DNA of 64,000 bases from Cryptoclostridium sp964637365 (GCA_964637365.1 CAZWWH010000001.1:173425-237424), one strand, 5' to 3'. Shown: positions 8,345 to 17,330, counted from the stretch's first letter. A program made the numbers and translations. Notes: generated by a model from the letters alone, not told the origin.

Positions 8345-9202
8345 ATGAAAAAATTACGGCAAAAACTCCCGGTACTTGTAGCCATCCTTGCCTTGGTCTG
8401 CCTCTTTGCTACGGGCTGCGGTGAGGAAACTGATACGAAAACCCCTTCGGACAATACCACGGAACAAAACCCCGCAACGCAGGAAACAGTCATCACAGAA
8501 AAAGAAGCCACTGCGTATTTTGAAGAAATCACCACCAATGTCTATTATCATCTTCTGGAAACCCCTGTCGATGAATTGAAAACCGGCATCGATCCCTATT
8601 ACTGGATCTGGCTGGCCAAGCCCGCCGCTGAAGGCGGCTTGGAAGAGCTTTCCGAACCCTATATTACCCAAGAAGAAAAGGATGCCCATACCGGTGACGG
8701 CTACCAGTTATCTTATGCGGCTTATGCCAAAAACGACATTCAAAAGGGACTCGACGGAGTTTGGGGCCAAGGAAACATTACTTGCGGTGATATCATCAAA
8801 AATTTGGAAGAGCCGTCGGTCATCGTTACAGAAAATTATTTGTTGGCAGCACAGGGTTTTGGCGGCCCTTATAACCAACAATTTTTTCAAATCAAAGAAG
8901 TGACCTGCGACGGAGCCACTGCCGTGGTTCACGCATACGTTTTGGAACAAAACCACATGGATGGTGAGGTTTTTGACCTCTCCTCCCGTACCGTTACGGA
9001 GACATCCAATACCAACGGCATGAAACAGATACATTACCAATACAAGTCTCTGGGGTCTGCCGGGTATCAGGACAGCGCCTCGGTGGAAAGTCTCTTGCAC
9101 GAAGTGAATTCCTCTCTGGATGCATTGGGCGTTGTTGATTTTACCTTAAAAAAGGACGGCAACGGCCTTCATCTCGTTTCAATCGATTGCAGTCAATCTT
9201 AA
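8345..9202 (+). CDS. Putative lipoprotein of unknown function
   Basis: This 285-residue protein starts behind AAAGGAGTG at a good distance. Residues 1-26 are a lipoprotein signal: positively charged KKLRQK, a hydrophobic core, and a lipobox ending LFATGC. A Thr/Asn-rich linker follows, then an acidic mixed alpha-beta domain. I do not recognise the family. A TATAAT box at 8303-8308 may be its promoter, divergent from the cysE promoter. A second, shorter lipoprotein lies 340 bases downstream on the same strand, but each has its own terminator. It should be anchored on the outer face of the cytoplasmic membrane. Confidence 0.8.
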   Translation: MKKLRQKLPVLVAILALVCLFATGCGEETDTKTPSDNTTEQNPATQETVITEKEATAYFEEITTNVYYHLLETPVDELKTGIDPYYWIWLAKPAAEGGLEELSEPYITQEEKDAHTGDGYQLSYAAYAKNDIQKGLDGVWGQGNITCGDIIKNLEEPSVIVTENYLLAAQGFGGPYNQQFFQIKEVTCDGATAVVHAYVLEQNHMDGEVFDLSSRTVTETSNTNGMKQIHYQYKSLGSAGYQDSASVESLLHEVNSSLDALGVVDFTLKKDGNGLHLVSIDCSQS

Positions 9203-9224
9203 CAATTAAATTTTGTTACCCCAA

Positions 9225-9257
9225 AAGCCGAAGCAATAAAGCTTCGACTTTTTTTTC
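9225..9257 (+). terminator. Intrinsic terminator after the 285-residue lipoprotein gene
   Basis: CGAAGC and GCTTCG flank an AATAAA loop, and a run of eight T follows. It lies about 25 bases after the stop. Confidence 0.8.
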
Positions 9258-9539
9258 CTCAATTGTTCCGTCAGTTCTTTGGTACAACAAAAGGAGCGCT
9301 TCAGAATGGCCAAATAAAAGAACAACGGTTGGGGCCATACTACCCTTCTCCCATTGCGACAGGGTATTCCTGCGAAAAAAATCTTACCAATACCACCATC
9401 AAAGTCAATTCTGAAATGATCCATGAAGGAAGATGTGCGACTGTTACAACAGTAAAAAAAGGATCCAATACTTGGTCCTTTACTGTCAAGGTTGGGATTG
9501 GAGAGTATCCAACATTATAAAAAGGAACGGAGGTAGACC
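9258..9539 (+). other. Intergenic stretch between two lipoprotein genes; no convincing gene
   Basis: Several short open frames cross this stretch on both strands, but none has a good ribosome binding site combined with a plausible protein. One AAAGGAG (near 9291) is followed by ATG-GCC-AAA-TAA, a start that stops after three codons, so this may be eroded coding sequence. The ribosome binding site GGAGG of the next gene lies at the right end. Confidence 0.4.
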
Positions 9540-10148
9540 ATGAACAAGGCACTGCAAACCATCATGATTATCGCCACGACTGTTTTTCTCTGCGCGGGAT
9601 GCGGCGAGGACGCGGGCATCAGCCAAAAGAACTTGGAACCCTACGAGGCTCTCATCTGCGCCACCGACGCCGAGGTGGTGGAGGCCATGGGGGAAGGCGT
9701 TGCCCAGGATTATCCCGATACAGAAAATCAGCTGGAGAGCCCCGTCATGTGGCAGAGGGAATATAAAGGCTGTTTATTTGCCGACGGCTCTGCGGAAAAC
9801 CAAGGGAAAACCGTGGTGCGTTATTATCTGCCCGACCTTGAGGATGTAATTTCCGGGGCTGCAAAGGACGATCCTCGGAAGGTCTCCTGCGTCATCATGT
9901 CCGCAGCCCTTTCCACAGAGGACAGCGTTTCCCTCTATGAAGAGGTTATGAAAACGCTGGGGGATCCCACTTCTGAAGAAGCGCCCTTTGATAAGGCCCA
10001 GCAATACAGCGGCTTTTGGAACGGCGAAAAATGCGCCTATCAATTTTGGTATACTCCGCCGGACAACGACGGTGAACAATGCGGAGTCGTATTTGCCATA
10101 TCTGACATGGAATATTATTCTAACGAGGAATCGGCGGAATTCCAATGA
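9540..10148 (+). CDS. Putative lipoprotein of unknown function (202 aa)
   Basis: The start at 9540 follows GGAACGGAGG. Residues 1-21 form a lipoprotein signal with a lipobox ending FLCAGC, so the mature protein should be lipid-anchored outside the membrane. The rest is an acidic soluble domain with repeated ED-rich turns and a C-terminal NGEKCAYQFWYTPP segment. I do not recognise the family. The second half of the signal and the CGED opening resemble the upstream lipoprotein's CGEE, but the mature parts do not look homologous by eye. Confidence 0.78.
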   Translation: MNKALQTIMIIATTVFLCAGCGEDAGISQKNLEPYEALICATDAEVVEAMGEGVAQDYPDTENQLESPVMWQREYKGCLFADGSAENQGKTVVRYYLPDLEDVISGAAKDDPRKVSCVIMSAALSTEDSVSLYEEVMKTLGDPTSEEAPFDKAQQYSGFWNGEKCAYQFWYTPPDNDGEQCGVVFAISDMEYYSNEESAEFQ

Positions 10149-10164
10149 CAAAACGTTATCAAGA

Positions 10165-10196
10165 CAGCGACACAGGCACTGCTTGTGTCGCTTTTT
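10165..10196 (+). terminator. Intrinsic terminator after the second lipoprotein gene
   Basis: AGCGACACA and TTGTGTCGCT form a stem around a short loop, followed by five T. It lies 16 bases after the stop. Confidence 0.85.
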
Positions 10197-10241
10197 ATCT
10201 ATGTAAGTCACATCACATCCTTGCCATGAAAAGAATGCAAG

Positions 10242-10853
10242 TCAATTTTTCGTTTCCATATTGGGCATGGAGGTGTTGTAATACCCCAATTTGTGAAAAT
10301 GATACCATTCCATGATATTCTCTTCAGACGCGACTTCTAAAGCCAGCAGGACCTCTCTGGCGAATTCCAAGGCGGCTGTGCCATTTGCCGTAATAATATT
10401 TTTATCACTTACAGCCTGATCCATAATATAGTTATCTTCCCCGGCATAGGAATCACCGGCCCACTGTTTCAAGTCCTTCAAATCATTGGAGGTATGCTTT
10501 CCATGGTTTAATACGCCGATGGTTCCCAAAAATGCAGAAGCGTCGCATATACCGCCTAGAACCTTGCCATCGTTCAAACACTTTTCTACCAACGGTCTAA
10601 GCTGCCGGGCGTTTTTGTTTCTCCAGGTCATCCCGCCGACCAAAATCAAAGCTTCATACTCTGTGGGAACGGTATAAATATCATAATCAGGCAGCATACG
10701 AAAGCCACCGATGGAGCAAACATTTTCCTTTGTCAAAGATACTGTTTTCGTTTCAAAATTCCCCTGCCCAAGCATATGGATTGCCGAAGACAGATAAGCC
10801 GCTTCCCAATCAGCATATTGGTCCAATAAAACGAACAGAACAATTTTTGCCAT
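10242..10853 (-). CDS. DJ-1/PfpI family protein
   Basis: This protein of about 203 residues has the class I glutamine amidotransferase-like fold of DJ-1/PfpI. It starts MAKIVLFVLLDQYADWE with the conserved acidic residue, has an LILVGGMTW loop, and a nucleophile elbow at GGICDASAFLG whose cysteine is the family's reactive residue. Members act as peptidases, glyoxalases or redox chaperones; the role here is unknown. The ATG at 10853 is preferred because GGAGTG precedes it; an in-frame GTG at 10862 lies inside that ribosome binding site. A TATAAT box at 10897-10902 on the minus strand may be its promoter. Confidence 0.88.
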   Translation of the reverse strand: MAKIVLFVLLDQYADWEAAYLSSAIHMLGQGNFETKTVSLTKENVCSIGGFRMLPDYDIYTVPTEYEALILVGGMTWRNKNARQLRPLVEKCLNDGKVLGGICDASAFLGTIGVLNHGKHTSNDLKDLKQWAGDSYAGEDNYIMDQAVSDKNIITANGTAALEFAREVLLALEVASEENIMEWYHFHKLGYYNTSMPNMETKN

Positions 10854-11299
10854 AATCCACACTCCTTTGAGAGTTCCATAATTTATTTATTTGTTTATTA
10901 TAATATAAACTGAGTGACCTTATTAATCATAATCAAAACGAATCAATCGTCTGCTGGAAAATAACAATTCATCATGCTTACAGTTGTCATTTTTTCTATT
11001 TTTTACAATCATTTGGGGTAGATTTTTTACCGTGCTTTCTTACTCGCCACAAAAACGTACTCTTACTTAAAAAAATTAGCAATGTTTCAATGAGGTACAA
11101 AATAACAAACGCTCCCGGGAATACTGACTGACAATTGTATGAATGTAAGAATTTTATGTTCTCGAAAAATCACCACAAAATAGAATACAAACCTGGCGTT
11201 TTATAAACAAATCATTAAAACCATTACAAATTTCTATTCTTGAAATCTTCTTTCAATCACTTAAAATGGAACTATAAGATTCAGGAAAGGAGATTTGCG
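10854..11299 (+). other. Divergent intergenic region between the PfpI and DUF3786 genes
   Basis: This 446-base AT-rich stretch carries the start signals of both divergent genes: GGAGTG and TATAAT (minus strand) at the left, and AAAGGAG at the right. I see no RNA gene, strong hairpin or repeat in the middle. Confidence 0.5.
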
Positions 11300-11905
11300 A
11301 TGAACGGTTACGACGCTATTTACGATCAACTATTGCCTCGCTTAAAACAATGCGATTTGGAAAAACACGCGAAAAATTTGGGTCTCGTGTACGAAGACAG
11401 CCGAGTGAAGGTGGATTTTATGGGAGAAGAATTCACAGTAACCAATGAGGGAGTCACCCCTTATGAGGAGGATGGCAATGCCATATCGGTTCCCATTACT
11501 CTCGTTTATTATATACTTTCCGAAGGTATTGGCGAGGCCTCGGATCATTTTGTCGCCAGACACAATCTTTCCAATGCGATGGCGGGAATGTTCAATAAGC
11601 CCAGACTCACCGAGCCAGTACTAATCGCCGCCAAAGGACGTTACGATATCTTTGCCCAAGCTGCTGAAAAACTAGGAGGAAAATATATGGGGGAAAGAAA
11701 AGGTGGTCATTTCTGGGTCTTTGCTCCCCTACCGAAGACTCCCATCGGCTTCAATTTTATCGAAGCCGACGATGAACTCCCGGCAGAACTGCTGATTACT
11801 GTATCTGCCAATGCCACGGATTTTCTGGAATATGAATGCTTAGACAGCTTGGAGGGCATTGTCATCGACCGCATTAAAAAAGAAGCAGCCCGCTTAACGA
11901 AATAG
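11300..11905 (+). CDS. DUF3786 family protein
   Basis: This 201-residue protein matches DUF3786, a family found mainly in anaerobes and often near corrinoid or Fe-S enzymes; its function is unknown. Features include an N-terminal helix, VPITLVYYILSEG in the middle, and a C-terminal GFNFIEADDELPAELLITVSANA region. The start ATG 11300 follows AGGAAAGGAG. The frame stays open 20 codons upstream, but that part has no ribosome binding site. It stands alone, between a divergent PfpI gene and decayed sequence. Confidence 0.8.
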   Translation: MNGYDAIYDQLLPRLKQCDLEKHAKNLGLVYEDSRVKVDFMGEEFTVTNEGVTPYEEDGNAISVPITLVYYILSEGIGEASDHFVARHNLSNAMAGMFNKPRLTEPVLIAAKGRYDIFAQAAEKLGGKYMGERKGGHFWVFAPLPKTPIGFNFIEADDELPAELLITVSANATDFLEYECLDSLEGIVIDRIKKEAARLTK

Positions 11906-11948
11906 TTTTCTGTGCCGTACAAAACATTGATGGAATGAGGTGATATAT

Positions 11949-12194
11949 ATGGAATGAAGTTTACTTTTATATCTCATTTTAATTGTAGCCCTATCCGCCT
12001 TTGCTCAGGGCATGACTGAATTCGGCATCGGCATCTTTATGATGTGTTTTCTTATCGCTAAGGTTCAGTTATTAATTGTCATTATTTGTCTGGTTTGTGC
12101 CCTGATGATAGGCTGTATCCTGATTTATCGTTTGCGGCACTATGTGGAAGTTAAAAAAGTTTTGCCCACGATGCTTGCGGCAATAAAGCAGTAG
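11949..12194 (+). pseudogene. Small membrane protein ORF with in-frame TGA at codon 3
   Basis: GAGGTGATATAT is followed by ATG-GAA-TGA and then an uninterrupted frame of 79 codons. It encodes a hydrophobic segment, a short AFAQGMTEFGIG turn and two further hydrophobic stretches ending YRLRHYVEV. The good ribosome binding site at the blocked start suggests a gene inactivated by a nonsense mutation. Translation could instead restart at ATG 12012, giving 60 residues with about two membrane spans, but no ribosome binding site is evident there. I do not recognise a family. A selenocysteine reading is unlikely because no suitable downstream stem is obvious. Confidence 0.45.
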
Positions 12195-12382
12195 ATTATT
12201 TTGACTATATTCAGGGGATCAAAGATAATCCCATCGCAAAAACCGTAAAACTGGCTGATCTTGCTCACAACTCGGATGAAACACGATTGGACGGCGTAAA
12301 AAGCGTAACAGAAAAAGAACGTTGCAGACTCCGTGATAAATATCAAAAAGCGAAAGCACTACTGACCGATGGAGATCTCTAA
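12164..12382 (+). pseudogene. 3' remnant of an HD-type (RelA/SpoT-like) phosphohydrolase gene
   Basis: Reading from about 12164, the plus strand encodes a C-terminal fragment: YFDYIQGIKDNPIAKTVKLA, then DLAHNSDETRL, a charged linker and RLRDKYQKAKALL, ending at TAA 12380-12382. This matches the tail of small HD-domain guanosine-polyphosphate phosphohydrolase-like proteins, including the conserved KLADLxHNSDxTR motif. The N-terminal HD motif and a start codon are missing, and the upstream 60 residues read in another frame as an unrelated membrane ORF. It is a decayed gene ending 36 bases before a terminator. Confidence 0.65.
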
Positions 12383-12410
12383 ATCTCATTGGTACACACT
12401 CGCACAAGTA

Positions 12411-12447
12411 AAAAAATGGCGATGAGACAATCTCATCGCCGTTTTTT
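12411..12447. terminator. Bidirectional intrinsic terminator
   Basis: GGCGATGAGA and TCTCATCGCC (12418-12440) pair perfectly around CAA. The stem is flanked by A-runs on the left and T-runs on the right, so it can end transcription from both sides. It serves the ABC transporter operon on the minus strand. Confidence 0.88.
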
Positions 12448-12458
12448 CTGATTTTAAT

Positions 12459-13205
12459 TCACTGTTCCAGAGTCCGTTTGAGGAATTCTCTGGTACGGTT
12501 ATGCTTGGGATTGGTAAACATCTCTTTGGGGTCCCCTTCTTCCACGATAACGCCTTGATCCATAAAAACCACACGGTCAGCGACATCACGGGCAAAGGCC
12601 ATTTCATGAGTAACCACCAGCATAGTGAGACCCATTTCCGCCAAAGATTTAATGACCTTCAGAACTTCTCCCACCATTTCGGGGTCCAAGGCCGAAGTAG
12701 GCTCATCAAAAAGCAAAGCATCAGGCTCCATGGAAAGGGCGCGGGCAATGGCCACACGCTGTTTCTGACCGCCACTGAGCTGCGCTGGACGGGCTTCAAT
12801 ATATTCGGCCATTCCCACTTGTTTCAAATATTTCAAAGCCGTTTCACGGGCTTCCTGTTTCGATTTCTTTAGAACTTTGATGGGACCAACGGTGCAATTA
12901 TCCAAAACAGAGAGGTTGTTAAACAAATTAAATTGCTGGAACACCATACCAAGCTTCGTACGATATTGAGCACCGGTGATCTTACCGCTGTGAATATCAT
13001 CACCACGGTAATAGATATCGCCACTGGTAGCAATTTCCAAGAGATTAATACAGCGGAGCAAGGTGCTTTTTCCGGAGCCCGACGAACCGATGAGACAAAC
13101 GACCTCACCTTCGGATACATCAAAGTTGATGTCCTTCAAAACTTCGTTGGCGCCAAAGGATTTTTTCAGGTGGCGTACTTCGATTACTTTTGTTTTATCG
13201 CCCAT
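12459..13205 (-). CDS. Polar amino acid ABC transporter, ATP-binding protein
   Basis: This 248-residue ABC ATPase is of the GlnQ/HisP type. It has Walker A GSSGSGKS near residue 38, a Q-loop in FQQFNLF, the signature LSGGQKQR, Walker B ALLFDEPTSALD and the switch His in VVTHEM. It powers uptake of a polar amino acid together with the next two genes upstream. It overlaps the permease gene by 11 bases and ends at a bidirectional terminator. The substrate (glutamine, cystine, arginine and similar) cannot be told from this subunit. Confidence 0.95.
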   Translation of the reverse strand: MGDKTKVIEVRHLKKSFGANEVLKDINFDVSEGEVVCLIGSSGSGKSTLLRCINLLEIATSGDIYYRGDDIHSGKITGAQYRTKLGMVFQQFNLFNNLSVLDNCTVGPIKVLKKSKQEARETALKYLKQVGMAEYIEARPAQLSGGQKQRVAIARALSMEPDALLFDEPTSALDPEMVGEVLKVIKSLAEMGLTMLVVTHEMAFARDVADRVVFMDQGVIVEEGDPKEMFTNPKHNRTREFLKRTLEQ

Positions 13206-14001
13206 GGGTATCCTCCACTTTGATTTCTGATTCCGGCGTTGTCTGGGAACCGTGGATCGTGTAGGTCGAAGACCCAGCCAGTTTCCGTTCTAAAAGTCGC
13301 AGGAGACGAGTGACGGTAAAAGTCATGATCAAGTACATGATACAGGTAATAAGGAATACCTGAAAGTATTTAAAGTTAATCCCTGCAATCCCCTTAGATG
13401 CAAAGAACAACTCCGTCACGGAGATGACACTTAACACGGAAGTATCTTTAATATTGATAACGAATTCATTACCGGTGGCAGGCAGGATATTCCGTAAAAC
13501 CTGAGGCATGACTACATTGACCATCGTCTGCCAATGGTTCATGCCGATGGAATGAGCCGCTTCAAATTGGCCCTTATCCACAGCAATGATGCCACCGCGG
13601 ACGATTTCCGCCATATAAGCGCCGGTATTGATGGATACAATTAAGAAACCCGCAAACAACACAGGAAGGGATTTCCCGGTGGCCAAAGCAATACCATAAT
13701 AGATGACCATGGCCTGTACAATCATAGGCGTGCCACGGAATACTTCAATATAGACCGACAGCAGCCAGTTAATAAACTTAAAGAAGCCACGTTTCAGCTT
13801 GGAGTCAGCAGGGCTTACCGGTATGGTACGAATCATCCCGATAACAAGGCCAATTAATGAACCGGTGATTGTACCGGTAATGGCAATAAGCAAGGTGACG
13901 CCAGCGCCTTTCAGGAAAAGAGGCCAGTAAGTCTGGAGGATTTGCCAGGATTGTGCTAGGAATCCCGGATCCGATGAAGTTGCGGCAGCGAGTTCAAACA
14001 T
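13195..14001 (-). CDS. Polar amino acid ABC transporter, permease
   Basis: This 268-residue membrane protein has about five hydrophobic segments. The HisM/GlnP-family EAA loop reads QFEAAHSIGMNHWQTMVNVVMPQ near residue 158. The N-terminal region LKGAGVTLLIAITG is typical of the family. It probably forms a homodimer, since only one permease gene is present. It lies between the ATPase gene (11-base overlap) and the binding-protein gene, from which an 82-base gap with a strong hairpin separates it. Confidence 0.94.
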   Translation of the reverse strand: MFELAAATSSDPGFLAQSWQILQTYWPLFLKGAGVTLLIAITGTITGSLIGLVIGMIRTIPVSPADSKLKRGFFKFINWLLSVYIEVFRGTPMIVQAMVIYYGIALATGKSLPVLFAGFLIVSINTGAYMAEIVRGGIIAVDKGQFEAAHSIGMNHWQTMVNVVMPQVLRNILPATGNEFVINIKDTSVLSVISVTELFFASKGIAGINFKYFQVFLITCIMYLIMTFTVTRLLRLLERKLAGSSTYTIHGSQTTPESEIKVEDTHGR

Positions 14002-14024
14002 AAATAGCTCCTATTTCAGACATT

Positions 14025-14046
14025 GGGGACAGGCAAGCCTGTCCCC
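14025..14046 (-). repeat. Intercistronic hairpin between binding-protein and permease genes
   Basis: GGGGACAGGC and GCCTGTCCCC are perfectly complementary and almost contiguous, with no T-run on either strand. Such hairpins often protect the 3' end of the upstream binding-protein message and so raise its amount over the permease message. This role is inferred from position. Confidence 0.6.
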
Positions 14047-14083
14047 TGGATTGTCAAAAACTTCATTGATTCAAGATGTTATC

Positions 14084-14941
14084 TTAGTCAGCTGCGGGCT
14101 GATTTGCCACGGCATTGTCCATGATTTCAAGGCGTTCTTCATCACTGATACCGGCAAGAATTTCGTTGATTTGGTCTACGAATTCATCTCTGCCTTTTTT
14201 GATACCAACGGCAATGGCCACATCGTCGTCACTGGCTTCAAAGCCTTGTCCTTCATCAAAAACCACAAAGGTGAAGTTACTGTTAGCCGAGGAAGCGGAG
14301 ATACCTTCAGGACGTTCGGAAACATAACCATCAATAACGCCAGATTCCAAAGCTACGCGCATAGCGGGGAAATCGTCCATAGCAGCTTGTTTATTTACGC
14401 CTTCAATCTGATCAATTACAGTGTAGTGGAAAGTATTCAACTGCGCGGTTACTTTTGCGCCAGAGAAATCCTGAATGCTGGTGGCGTTTTCATATGCGCC
14501 GCCTTTTTTCACAACCATAACAAGGTCGCTTTTGTAATAATTATCAGTGAAGTCAATGGTTTTTTTGCGTTCTTCTGTGGGAGACATCCCTGCGATAATA
14601 GCATCAATGGTGCCGGCCTGTAAAGCCTGGGGAAGACCATCCCAGCTAGTTTTTACAATTACGAGTTCCTTACCGAGACCTTCCGCAATTTTTTTAGCGA
14701 TTTCTACATCATAACCACCGGCATAACCGCCGCCTTCCACAGCGACGCCACCGTTACTGTCGTCAAGCTGAGTCCAGTTAAAAGGGGCGTAACCGCATTC
14801 CATACCGACACGGAACTGATCGGAAGAATCTCCAGTGGCAGCAGCGTCGTCGGAATCCTTGTCGGTACCGCAGGCAGTGAATGCCATGGCGGCAAATGCC
14901 ATCATTAAAACAGCGAGCATTATCCCAAATTTCTTTTTCAT
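14084..14941 (-). CDS. Polar amino acid ABC transporter, substrate-binding lipoprotein
   Basis: This 285-residue protein has a lipoprotein signal with lipobox AFTAC near residue 24, an acidic linker, then a type II periplasmic-binding-protein fold of the SBP_bac_3 family. Motifs include GMECGYAPFNW at the start of the domain, YDVEIAKKIAEGLG, DAIIAGMSPTEERKK and IDFTDNYY. It should capture the amino acid outside the membrane and pass it to the permease. It is the first gene of the operon, with AAAGGAATG as its ribosome binding site. The ligand cannot be assigned by eye. Confidence 0.94.
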   Translation of the reverse strand: MKKKFGIMLAVLMMAFAAMAFTACGTDKDSDDAAATGDSSDQFRVGMECGYAPFNWTQLDDSNGGVAVEGGGYAGGYDVEIAKKIAEGLGKELVIVKTSWDGLPQALQAGTIDAIIAGMSPTEERKKTIDFTDNYYKSDLVMVVKKGGAYENATSIQDFSGAKVTAQLNTFHYTVIDQIEGVNKQAAMDDFPAMRVALESGVIDGYVSERPEGISASSANSNFTFVVFDEGQGFEASDDDVAIAVGIKKGRDEFVDQINEILAGISDEERLEIMDNAVANQPAAD

Positions 14942-15258
14942 AGTTTCTCATTCCTTTCCAAAATTCGTAAAATTACTATAAAAATAATATAAAAATATTT
15001 TCACCCAAAACGAGCGAAATGTCAAGCAGAAATCACAGGGAAAATCCATATTCCGGGAAAAAAATGAGAAAATATAAAGCCATAAAAAATTTCAAATGTT
15101 TTCGCTAAAAATCACTGACAAAAAATTCCAGCAAATAACAAAATACTCTTCCTTCCGTCAATAAAATGTGCTATAATGAATATAATCATTAGAAATATTC
15201 CACCATTACTTCAAATTTTTACACAATCACTTCAAGGACAATGGAAAGGATTTTTATC
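14942..15258. other. Divergent promoter region between the ABC transporter operon and asnS
   Basis: This AT-rich 317-base gap separates divergent genes. On the plus strand a TATAAT at 15172-15177 is a likely -10 box for asnS, though the -35 region is weak. On the minus strand several TATATTAT-like boxes lie upstream of the binding-protein gene. No T-box core or other riboswitch is visible, and no small gene. Confidence 0.5.
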
Positions 15259-16653
15259 ATGGCAAAGATTGATTTAAGAATGATTTTCACACATCCTGAA
15301 TCATACGGAGATAAAACCATTTCTATTTGCGGTTGGGTTCGTACCATTCGCAATTCTAAAACATTGGGTTTTCTCGAGTTGAATGACGGGACTTCTTGTC
15401 AAAATCTGCAAGTTGTTTTTGAAAACAGTAAGCTCCGGAATTTCTCAGAAATCGCCAAAGCCAATGTCGGAGCTGCCATGGTGGTAAAAGGTACCGTATT
15501 GCTGACTCCCAAAGCAAAACAACCTTTGGAAATTCATGCCGACGAGGTTCAAATTGTGGGTGAATCGTCGCCAGACTATCCCTTACAAAAAAAGCGCCAT
15601 ACATTGGAATATCTTCGCACCATACAACATTTTCGTCCTCGCACCAATACGTTATCCGCAGTATTCCGTCTGCGCTCCGCCGCGGCTTGGGCCATTCATA
15701 AGTTTTTCCACGACAATGGTTTTTGGTATATCCATACTCCTATCATTACCGGCAGCGACTGCGAAGGCGCCGGAGAGATGTTTCACGTTTCCACTCTGGA
15801 TTTTGAGAATCTTCCCCGCACAGAAGAAGGGATGATTGATTATAAAGAAGACTTTTTCCATAAACCCACCAGTTTAACGGTATCAGGACAACTGGAAGCG
15901 GAGTGTATGGCACTAGCTTTTTCTAAAGTTTATACCTTTGGCCCGACATTTCGCGCTGAAAACTCCAATACGCCGCGGCATGCAGCAGAATTTTGGATGA
16001 TAGAGCCGGAAATCGCCTTCGCAGATCTGAGTGACGATATGGAACTTGCAGAAACTATGATAAAATCGGTTCTGAAGGAGACCATGGCGCAATGTGCCGA
16101 TGAAATCCGCTTTTTTAATGATTTTTACGATAAAAATCTCATGGAACGTCTGACACACATTATGGAATCCGATTTTGCGCGCATTACATATACCAAAGCC
16201 ATTTCCCTTCTGGAAGAAGTCAAAGATCGCTTTGAGTACCCTGTTTCCTGGGGGTTGGACCTTCAGACAGAACATGAACGATACCTCACTGAGGAAGTTT
16301 ACCAGAAGCCCGTTTTTGTAACGGATTACCCCAAAGAAATCAAAGCCTTTTATATGCGTCTTAACGAAGACCAGAAAACTGTGGCTGCCATGGATTTATT
16401 GGTTCCCGGCGTGGGAGAAATTATCGGCGGCTCCCAAAGGGAAGAACGCCTAGATGTACTCACTAGTCGCATGGAAGAATTAGGGTTGGATCCTGAGGAT
16501 TACTGGTGGTATCTAGATTTAAGAAAATACGGCAGTACAAAACATGCCGGGTTTGGCTTGGGATTTGAGCGGCTCATTATGTATATGACGGGAATTTCCA
16601 ATATCCGTGACGTCCTCCCCTTCCCCCGCACTACTGGTCAAGCTGATTTTTAA
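15259..16653 (+). CDS. asnS: Asparaginyl-tRNA synthetase
   Basis: This 464-residue class IIb synthetase has an N-terminal OB-fold anticodon-binding domain (about 10-105). Its catalytic core has motif 2 FGPTFRAENSNTPRHAAEFW and motif 3 GFGLGFERLIMYMTG near the C-terminus. It charges tRNA-Asn directly. ATG 15259 follows GGAAAGGA; a frame extension to 15241 overlaps that ribosome binding site. The length matches AsnRS, and the residue pattern (PRHAAEF) separates it from AspRS. Together with glnS in this window, it implies direct Asn and Gln charging. Confidence 0.95.
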   Translation: MAKIDLRMIFTHPESYGDKTISICGWVRTIRNSKTLGFLELNDGTSCQNLQVVFENSKLRNFSEIAKANVGAAMVVKGTVLLTPKAKQPLEIHADEVQIVGESSPDYPLQKKRHTLEYLRTIQHFRPRTNTLSAVFRLRSAAAWAIHKFFHDNGFWYIHTPIITGSDCEGAGEMFHVSTLDFENLPRTEEGMIDYKEDFFHKPTSLTVSGQLEAECMALAFSKVYTFGPTFRAENSNTPRHAAEFWMIEPEIAFADLSDDMELAETMIKSVLKETMAQCADEIRFFNDFYDKNLMERLTHIMESDFARITYTKAISLLEEVKDRFEYPVSWGLDLQTEHERYLTEEVYQKPVFVTDYPKEIKAFYMRLNEDQKTVAAMDLLVPGVGEIIGGSQREERLDVLTSRMEELGLDPEDYWWYLDLRKYGSTKHAGFGLGFERLIMYMTGISNIRDVLPFPRTTGQADF

Positions 16654-16739
16654 GTTCACGATATATTCACTAATTTTACATTAAAGAGATATAAACTGAA
16701 CAATAGAATAAGTATTTAGAGAATTGGAGGTAAATAACC

Positions 16740-17285
16740 ATGAGTAAAATTGTAATATTCAACGGCAGTCCCAGAAAAAAGGGGATTTGCTCCCAAGTGC
16801 TCAATGAGATGATCCAGGGCGCAGAAGAAAAAGGGAACGAAGTAACTTATTTTAATCTCAATGATAAAGGCGTTCGCGGCTGCCAAAGCTGCTTCTATTG
16901 CCGTAAGCACGAAGGCTGCGCCACCAAAGATGATTTGCAGCCCATGTACGAGGCCATCAAAGAGGCGGATGCCATTGTATTCAGTTCCCCCATCTATATG
17001 AGCAGAATTACCGGTCAGGCAAAATTGTGGATTGACCGTCTTTATCCCTTCATTAACAATCAATTCCAACCCCGTAATCCCGGGAAAAAAGTTTTTGCCC
17101 TTTATGTACAGGGAGCCTTTGACGACACGATGTACCAAAGTGAAGTTGACACCATGGAAGAAGTTTTCAAAAAATTCGGTTGGGAAGTCGTGGAAAATAT
17201 GATTGTCAGCAATACAAGCTCCCCGGAATTTGTTCTCAGCGACGATATCAAAGCGAAAGCCCGTCAGATCGGCGCAGAACTTTAA
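16740..17285 (+). CDS. Flavodoxin-like NAD(P)H-dependent FMN reductase / iron-sulfur flavoprotein
   Basis: This 181-residue protein has the flavodoxin-like fold of the NADPH-dependent FMN reductase family. It opens with IVIFNGSPRKKGIC, whose SPR turn binds FMN phosphate, and has the SSPIYMSRITGQAKLWIDR segment typical of this group. A cysteine cluster (CQSCFYCRKHEGC, near residues 41-53) resembles the [4Fe-4S] motif of iron-sulfur flavoproteins of anaerobes. It is likely a cytoplasmic electron-transfer protein. The ribosome binding site is GGAGG. It lies upstream of rubrerythrin, with a terminator between. Confidence 0.85.
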   Translation: MSKIVIFNGSPRKKGICSQVLNEMIQGAEEKGNEVTYFNLNDKGVRGCQSCFYCRKHEGCATKDDLQPMYEAIKEADAIVFSSPIYMSRITGQAKLWIDRLYPFINNQFQPRNPGKKVFALYVQGAFDDTMYQSEVDTMEEVFKKFGWEVVENMIVSNTSSPEFVLSDDIKAKARQIGAEL

Positions 17286-17330
17286 AAACAGGCAAAACCA
17301 TTTAAATTAGAATAAAATTATGGCACCTTT

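Noticed and set aside
9263..9520. 85-codon plus-strand frame between the two lipoprotein genes
   Set aside because: No ribosome binding site, competing frames on both strands, and an overlapping AAAGGAG start that stops after three codons. It is at most eroded coding sequence.
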